The notes under the pieces: generated by a model
What the model saw: the letters and a program-made list of their open reading frames with translations, nothing else
Database searches by the model: none
Told to the model about the DNA's origin: nothing
Source: Candidatus Hydrogenedentota bacterium
GTDB taxonomy: Bacteria > Hydrogenedentota > Hydrogenedentia > Hydrogenedentales > SLHB01
Assembly: GCA_020849535.1 (NCBI GenBank)
Contig: JADLGB010000260.1
Span: forward strand, 1 to 63,468
Direction of reading: 5' to 3'
DNA: 63,468 nt
Shown: piece by piece, positions 58,750 to 63,468 of the stretch
Position numbering within the stretch: position 1 is the stretch's first letter
Layout of the letters: every line of letters starts with the position of its first letter
Translations under genes and position numbers: made by a program

Positions 58750-59745
58750 CTACGGATTCTGCAGCGCGAATCCCCCGTTCGTGACGAAGGTCGACGTGAG
58801 CATCCAGTTCTTGCTGCCGTCTTCCTGCGGGTACTTGCTGAACTCCGCGTGCCCGTCCATGTACAGGATGTTGGAGCCCCCGGGCAGATGATTGAATGTG
58901 GCGTTACCGACTGTCAGCCCGCCGCTACGTTTGGCGGAGCAGTGGTCCCACATGATCGGAATCGAGCTCTGGGCGGAATTCGCGCCGGCCGGATTGTTGA
59001 TGTCGGTGATCATGAACCGCTCGATTCCCTCGCGCAGGTGCATGGCTGTCTGTGTTCCGGCATCGGGAAAGTTCAGTGTGACATCCTTGTACCACCAACG
59101 CCTAATGAAGGTCTGTTTTATACCCAATGCCCCGGTGGGATCGTCGGGGCTGTCATCGTCCCAGACATCGCTCAGGTATGTTACGTCCGCAACCGTCTTC
59201 ACCCACTCGGGCTTGATCAGCTTGGGCTGGTAGTGATAGGCAATGGCGAAGGTGAAGAACACCTTCGTGCCAATGGAGCAGTCGCTGCCGTAGTCTCCTG
59301 GGAGAAACATCGAGTTCACTGCCTCAAGGTCGTCAGGGCTGCATTCCGTCGCGGTTGTGTCGTCCGGCACCGGAATGATCCAGTCCTCCCATCCCGTCCG
59401 GGAAGTGGCCGACGGGCAGAAGCTGACGCGCCACTCGGTGAGATACTCAGGATATACCGCTACCCCGCGGGGGCCAACGCCGACAGGCCACAGGGTGTCG
59501 GTGTTGGAAGGATCATTCATGACTTCATCTGTTGCCCAATAGTCCACATCGGGATACCTCTCGCTCTTGGACTCATTGGCATACATCTTGTACACAAGGG
59601 ACCATTGCTTCAGGTTGTTTTGACAGGAAGCCCGGCGAGCCGCCTCCCGAGCCCGGGCCAAAGCTGGAAGCAGGATAGCGGCAAGAATTCCTATAATTGC
59701 AATAACGACAAGGAGTTCGATAAGGGTAAAGCCTTTGCTGCGCAT
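58750..59745 (-). CDS. Prepilin-type N-terminal, H-X9-DG-like pseudopilin
   Basis: A 331-residue protein. It starts with the type IV prepilin/pseudopilin leader (MRSKGFTLIELLVVIAIIGI, cleavage between G and F) and a long hydrophobic helix. The C-terminus has HLPGGSNILYMDGHAEF, the H-X9-DG motif with one extra residue (H-x10-DG), typical of the planctomycete/Lentisphaera DUF1559-type family. AAAGGAA precedes the ATG. Such proteins are thought to form surface or secretion-linked fibres. It is the first gene of the cluster divergent to the AraC regulator. Confidence 0.9.
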   Translation of the reverse strand: MRSKGFTLIELLVVIAIIGILAAILLPALARAREAARRASCQNNLKQWSLVYKMYANESKSERYPDVDYWATDEVMNDPSNTDTLWPVGVGPRGVAVYPEYLTEWRVSFCPSATSRTGWEDWIIPVPDDTTATECSPDDLEAVNSMFLPGDYGSDCSIGTKVFFTFAIAYHYQPKLIKPEWVKTVADVTYLSDVWDDDSPDDPTGALGIKQTFIRRWWYKDVTLNFPDAGTQTAMHLREGIERFMITDINNPAGANSAQSSIPIMWDHCSAKRSGGLTVGNATFNHLPGGSNILYMDGHAEFSKYPQEDGSKNWMLTSTFVTNGGFALQNP

Positions 59746-60025
59746 GTGTCTTTCCTTTCTGGATTGTTGGGGTCTTGGGTAGCAAGTTATTCGTCGACGG
59801 CCGCACCACCTCCTTCAGTCAATTGATTTGCAAACCTCTCATGGAAGTCACTGCCCCTTGAGCGGGGCGGCTAACGCTCGGAACCTTTGGAATAGCCTGC
59901 TGTGTAAAGTATTCTACGTACGAGACCGGATTTGTCCATCGGCAGAACTAGCGACACTATTTGTATAACTCTCATTCCGATCCGGATGAGGTTACGGGGC
60001 GCAATGCGCACTGTAGGCGGGCATC
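59746..60025. promoter_or_regulatory. Divergent control region of the AraC/pseudopilin cluster
   Basis: A 280-base gap between the pseudopilin start and the araC-like start, expected to carry both promoters and the AraC sites. I see no sure operator; the near-palindrome GTAAAGTATTCTACGTAC (59904-59921) is a candidate. Confidence 0.35.
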
Positions 60026-60901
60026 ATGAAAACCAGGCGTGTGCACGGACATGTAATACGAGATGTTATGGTGTGGTCGACTCGGTGCAGCGAGCACTTC
60101 TTTCCTTGGCGGACTCTGGCGGCGCAGCCCATGCGCGAAAGCCAGATCGCCGAGGCGGGGATTAGCGACATCTATCCGGGGTATGAACTGGGGCGAACTC
60201 AGCCCCGGTTTCATTTGCTGGTCTATACCACTCTTGGAACAGGGTGCTTCTATACCCAAGAAATCACACGAGAGGTACGGCGCGGCCAACTGCTGATCGT
60301 TCCAGCGAGCACCCCATTTGGATATCAACCGGACAAGGCCCGATGGCGCTTCATGTGGTTTCATCTACCCGACAACGAACGCTGGGCTAAGCTCCGGGGC
60401 GTGCCGGCGATCCTTCGGCCCACCTACCTGACGGAAGTTCTGGAAGGCGCGACCGAGGGCTATTTGAAGGAGTCGCGCGGGCGTGGACCCACTTCCCAGC
60501 GGGCGGCGATGCTGTACGCGGAACTAATCGGACTCTATATTTCACGCGAATTGGGTTCCAGAGAGGAACCGGTGTCTGCCGATATCAAGAATCGGTTATA
60601 CAATCTGTGGGACAACGTAAACGAGGATCTAAGACGGCCATGGACGGTGGAGAAGATGGCGGACCTGATGGCGGTATCCCCCGCGCACTTGCACCGGCTC
60701 ACCCGGGAACACGCCAATGCCAGTCCCATGAAAATGGTCACGCGTCTTCGTATGGAGCGCGCCCAAGAGCTGCTGATCATTCACCCGTATCCCGTCCGAG
60801 CCATTGCCGAAATGGTGGGATACCAGAACGAATTCGCGTTCTCGGTCGCCTTTAAGCGATTCTCCGGGGTAACACCGGGACAATTTCGCGAGCGACGGTG
60901 A
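60026..60901 (+). CDS. AraC-family transcriptional regulator
   Basis: A 291-residue regulator. The N-terminal cupin-like sensing domain has PRFHLLVYTTLGTGCFYTQE and VRRGQLLIVPASTPFGYQPD. The C-terminal HTH pair is WTVEKMADLMAVSPAHLHRL and RAIAEMVGYQNEFAFSVAFK, followed by the classic RFSGVTPGQFRERR. It probably binds a sugar and activates the divergent cluster with the GH30 enzyme. The start at 60026 has a weak ribosome site; MRESQIAEAG further in is another option. Confidence 0.93.
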   Translation: MKTRRVHGHVIRDVMVWSTRCSEHFFPWRTLAAQPMRESQIAEAGISDIYPGYELGRTQPRFHLLVYTTLGTGCFYTQEITREVRRGQLLIVPASTPFGYQPDKARWRFMWFHLPDNERWAKLRGVPAILRPTYLTEVLEGATEGYLKESRGRGPTSQRAAMLYAELIGLYISRELGSREEPVSADIKNRLYNLWDNVNEDLRRPWTVEKMADLMAVSPAHLHRLTREHANASPMKMVTRLRMERAQELLIIHPYPVRAIAEMVGYQNEFAFSVAFKRFSGVTPGQFRERR

Positions 60902-61089
60902 GACAAGGCACCACACGGCCTCTTCTCCTCTTCGTAGAAGCACGCATAGTCGGATGCGAATAGCCCTACTTCGCCAGCAACGGGCCATTCAGAGGGTGTG
61001 ACATTCTATGCCCTTCTCTTCGAAGGCTCCGCAGTTACCATGCTGAAATACCAAACAACCGGGCTTGTCGAAATGACGGACAAGAATGC

Positions 61090-63282
61090 TCACTTCTGAT
61101 TGCTGGTCGCGGAGGCGTCAGCGAAATCGAGCTTGACCAGGAACGCGTCGCGCCCCGCGCTAAGTTCACTTCGGTAAGGTCGGTGCAGTTTGAAATCGTG
61201 GGACGTAGTCCGCCCGGCAACGAGTGCTATGCGGCGCCCGCCCAATGCCACTGCGCCGCATTGATCTTCTCCCGAGCCACCCAACAGAGTGGCGTAATCG
61301 AGACGGCCTTCGGGCGTGAACCGCACGAGAAACCCGTCGGAATTGCCCCCCACGTGGTGATCGAGAAATGCATCAGGAGTTGAGGGAAATCCCGTGCCTG
61401 CGCCGCCCACGGCGTAGGCGAACCCGCTCGCATCAACTGCGAGCCCGTCCGAGCACAACTCGTCTTTACCCGGCCCGCCGAGATAGGTTGAAAACAGGAG
61501 ACGCGTGAGACCGGGGTCCATCTTGGCAAGATAGGTATCTGAGTCGCCTCCATTATATGCAGGTTGGACGGCGTTCACGACGGGGAGGTTTGTAGAGGCC
61601 GTGTTACCCGCCAGATAGACGTTTCCCTGCGCATCGAGTCCGATGCCGTAGCCCACGTCCTGGCCTTCCCCACCAAAGTAGGTCGCGGCAAGCAGGCGGC
61701 TTCCGTCTGCGCTGATTTTCGCGACGAACGCGTCTTTCGGACCGTACTGATCCTCGGCGCGTGCGGTACCGCCGCCGTGGGTCATCTGAAATGCGCCGGC
61801 CGTCACCGGGAAGTCGCGGGCCTCGACGTGTCCGGTAAGGTAGATGTCGTCGGCACTGTCCGTGACAACTCCCCACGCTTTCTCAAACCCGTGTCCACCC
61901 AGCCATGTGAGAAACACGAAGTCCGTGCCGGCTGGATTGATCTTGGCGATGATCGCGTCTTCCCCTTTGGTAAAGGACCCCGCCACATCAGGTGTGTCTT
62001 CGGGTGGATCGTTGTAGATGGGCTGGTGCGAGCCCGGAGTGGTGGGCATGTCCGGGGAATGGGACCCTCCGACGGCAATGCAGTTGCCCTGGGAATCCAC
62101 CGTAATGCCGCGGAATTCCTCCATGCCTTCTCCGCCGAACACGCAGCAGTAATCAAGTCCGTCGCCGTCTGGCTTCACCTTTAGAACCAGAAGGTCATAC
62201 GTCGGACCGTAGTGACTGATGAATCCCTCCGTCGGCAGATCCGACGATTTGGTGTTTCCCCCAATGTAAGCGAACCCCTCAGGATCGACATACATGGTCT
62301 TGCCTGCATCCTTGTCGCTTCCACCGATATAGGTTGAATACAACACTTCCTTGCCGTCCGGCCTGAACTTCACCAGGAAGATGTCCTCATCGCCTCCCAG
62401 GGTCGTATCGTAATGCGGGCCTGGCAGTTTCAGATCTGCCGAGGTTGTCATGCCGCAGATATACATGTTGCCTTCGGCATCTACACCCACCCCGCGCGCG
62501 TCGGCACTGGGCACCCCTGCAAAAGAGACAAAGTTGATGACCGGATCGATTATCAGCGGGAGAGTTGCGTCATAAGGATCGACGTGAAAAAAAACGCCCC
62601 CTTCGGCATCGAGCAGGTAATGACCTGGAATCCGGGTGCGGACGCCATCGCGCTCCTGAAAGATCTCCGGCGCGTGAAATCGTGTCGGGATTCCATTCAC
62701 GGTGAAGAGAAGGTCTCCGCCGGAATCCACTTCAGCGGCGTCGGCGCCCTCAATCGATAGTGCAATGGACTCAGGGTCTGCGCCGGGATGGACGACGAAA
62801 TCGAATTCAAGACTCCCGCCGTTACCATAGTAGAGGACATCGATTCCCCGGTAGACGTCTGCAAAACGGACCTTGCCGAAGGTGGGCACTCTGGTGCGCC
62901 ACTTGAACGCGTCCGGGCCTTTGAGGTAGTTCACATGGCCCGGCAGAGGCCGGAGCACTTCAGCGGTGGCGTCAGCCCTTCCACCCGCGAGACCTATGCG
63001 CAGCATTTTGTGGGATGGCTGGCCATCGGAACTGGCCTTGCGAAGGATGAGCACCTCACAAGGCGCCAGATATACATCGAATTGGGGATTTCGCGAAACA
63101 TAGCAGACGCCCGATGGGGAACCTGCCTCATAGCGCTCGAAGCACATGGGAAGACTCAGATAGTCGGCCCAGATCTCCGAAACTTCCGTCATAGGCGCAG
63201 CCGGTGCCGCCTGTAAAGCGAGAAGGGACATGGCACAGATCGGCAACACTGACCATACGGACAACTTGACGCGCCTACTCAT
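61090..63282 (-). CDS. Exported SBBP-repeat beta-propeller protein
   Basis: A 730-residue secreted protein. A signal peptide (LPICAMSLLALQAAPAAP) is followed by a 230-residue DUF7948-like domain (VPTFGKVRFADVYRGIDVLY, YNGxxxLEFDFVVHPGADP). About seven SBBP repeats then form a beta-propeller, each with D-A-x-G-N-x-Y-x-x-G-x-T, e.g. DAEGNMYICGMTTSAD, DAQGNVYLAGNTASTN, and strands like FSTYLGGPGKDE. No C-terminal sorting signal is seen. These proteins are extracellular and of unknown binding function. It converges on the AraC gene with a 188-base gap without a terminator. Confidence 0.9.
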   Translation of the reverse strand: MSRRVKLSVWSVLPICAMSLLALQAAPAAPMTEVSEIWADYLSLPMCFERYEAGSPSGVCYVSRNPQFDVYLAPCEVLILRKASSDGQPSHKMLRIGLAGGRADATAEVLRPLPGHVNYLKGPDAFKWRTRVPTFGKVRFADVYRGIDVLYYGNGGSLEFDFVVHPGADPESIALSIEGADAAEVDSGGDLLFTVNGIPTRFHAPEIFQERDGVRTRIPGHYLLDAEGGVFFHVDPYDATLPLIIDPVINFVSFAGVPSADARGVGVDAEGNMYICGMTTSADLKLPGPHYDTTLGGDEDIFLVKFRPDGKEVLYSTYIGGSDKDAGKTMYVDPEGFAYIGGNTKSSDLPTEGFISHYGPTYDLLVLKVKPDGDGLDYCCVFGGEGMEEFRGITVDSQGNCIAVGGSHSPDMPTTPGSHQPIYNDPPEDTPDVAGSFTKGEDAIIAKINPAGTDFVFLTWLGGHGFEKAWGVVTDSADDIYLTGHVEARDFPVTAGAFQMTHGGGTARAEDQYGPKDAFVAKISADGSRLLAATYFGGEGQDVGYGIGLDAQGNVYLAGNTASTNLPVVNAVQPAYNGGDSDTYLAKMDPGLTRLLFSTYLGGPGKDELCSDGLAVDASGFAYAVGGAGTGFPSTPDAFLDHHVGGNSDGFLVRFTPEGRLDYATLLGGSGEDQCGAVALGGRRIALVAGRTTSHDFKLHRPYRSELSAGRDAFLVKLDFADASATSNQK

Positions 63283-63328
63283 GAATTGGAGTTCCCCTGA
63301 TTGCGCTCCCGAAGCGGATGCTTAGCCC

Positions 63329-63370
63329 GCATATCTCACCGCCCCCCGCGTAGCGGGCGGTGAGATATGC
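63329..63370. repeat. 16-bp perfect palindrome upstream of SBBP gene
   Basis: GCATATCTCACCGCCC (63329-63344) and GGGCGGTGAGATATGC (63355-63370) with a 10-base loop that can itself pair (CCGC-GTA-GCGG). It lies 47 bases upstream of the SBBP gene start on the minus strand. Confidence 0.65.
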
Positions 63371-63377
63371 TCTCGCA

Positions 63378-63468
63378 ATGACTTGTAGGCTCACTCAAGA
63401 GGATTTCTCCCACGCACACCGTGTAAGCGAGGAAGACGTGCCAGTGCCTTGGAAAATGCTGATTCACC
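63378..63468 (+). CDS. Possible gene start cut by the window edge
   Basis: An ATG at 63378 opens a frame of 30 codons to the end of the window (MTCRLTQEDFSHAHRVSEED...). There is no clear ribosome binding site and no recognised motif. It could be the start of a real gene or chance. Confidence 0.2.
   Translation, partial: MTCRLTQEDFSHAHRVSEEDVPVPWKMLIH

Overview
The window (63.5 kb, GC-rich) reads as ordinary chromosomal DNA of an environmental, Gram-negative, polysaccharide-degrading bacterium. The mix is typical of the PVC/Hydrogenedentota-type lineages: a sulfatase with a Tat-like leader, a Gfo/Idh/MocA oxidoreductase with a Tat leader, BNR-sialidase-like, GH30-like and GH67-like hydrolases, a PQQ dehydrogenase with a fused cytochrome c, an H-X9-DG-type pseudopilin, SBBP-repeat and carboxypeptidase-regulatory-like secreted proteins, and an exosortase with a PEP-CTERM substrate. 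The phylum assignment is inference from gene content; no rRNA or ribosomal protein gene is present. I see no phage, integrase, transposase or CRISPR array.

Layout. 1-5032 (minus): a four-gene ABC-2 exporter operon whose genes overlap by 1 nt or are separated by 1 nt. It encodes an exported membrane protein, an ATPase and two paralogous permeases, the last cut by the window edge. 5247-7452 (plus): a metallophosphoesterase behind a good promoter and a long leader, then tRNA-Asp with its own promoter and a strong terminator. 7621-12497 (minus): a PadR regulator, a HAAS/VIT/vWA-like membrane protein ending in a PEP-CTERM signal, an exosortase fused to an EpsI-like domain, and a small membrane protein. 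This looks like a self-contained sorting system with one dedicated substrate. 12715-21264: sialidase-like protein, divergent PQQ dehydrogenase, a very large putative glycosidase and an MFS transporter. 21794-28108: a DUF4139 protein, a long repeat protein and an exported protein of unknown function. 28221-37104: sulfatase, MocA/XdhC molybdenum-cofactor pair, zinc-ribbon membrane protein, B12-type radical SAM protein, atypical class III aminotransferase, PIN-like nuclease. 37208-43625: exported repeat protein, second MFS transporter, GH67-like protein, acetyltransferase. 43775-48839 (minus): MarR regulator, a three-domain MFS/PlsC/acyl-CoA-synthetase fusion and an alpha/beta hydrolase. 49013-54588: TIGR01777-type epimerase, Gfo/Idh/MocA protein, NSS transporter with a 32-residue MetS-like subunit, and a glycerol-1-phosphate-dehydrogenase-like protein with an uncertain N-terminus. 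54934-60901: an AraC regulator divergent from a pseudopilin/lipoprotein/unknown/GH30 cluster. 61090-63282: SBBP-repeat protein.

The intergenic regions are unusually rich in repeats, mostly near convergent gene ends. They include two copies of an inverted-repeat element (34694-34842, 40156-40313), two copies of another palindromic element with ACATCCCCC-type ends (29752-29935, 43664-43750), a CACGAAGG-type repeat tract (21558-21790), GATC-rich repeats and many isolated hairpins. These and the PadR/exosortase/VIT locus are the most interesting parts. Start codons were chosen from Shine-Dalgarno spacing and signal-peptide position. All family assignments come from reading motifs, not from database searches.
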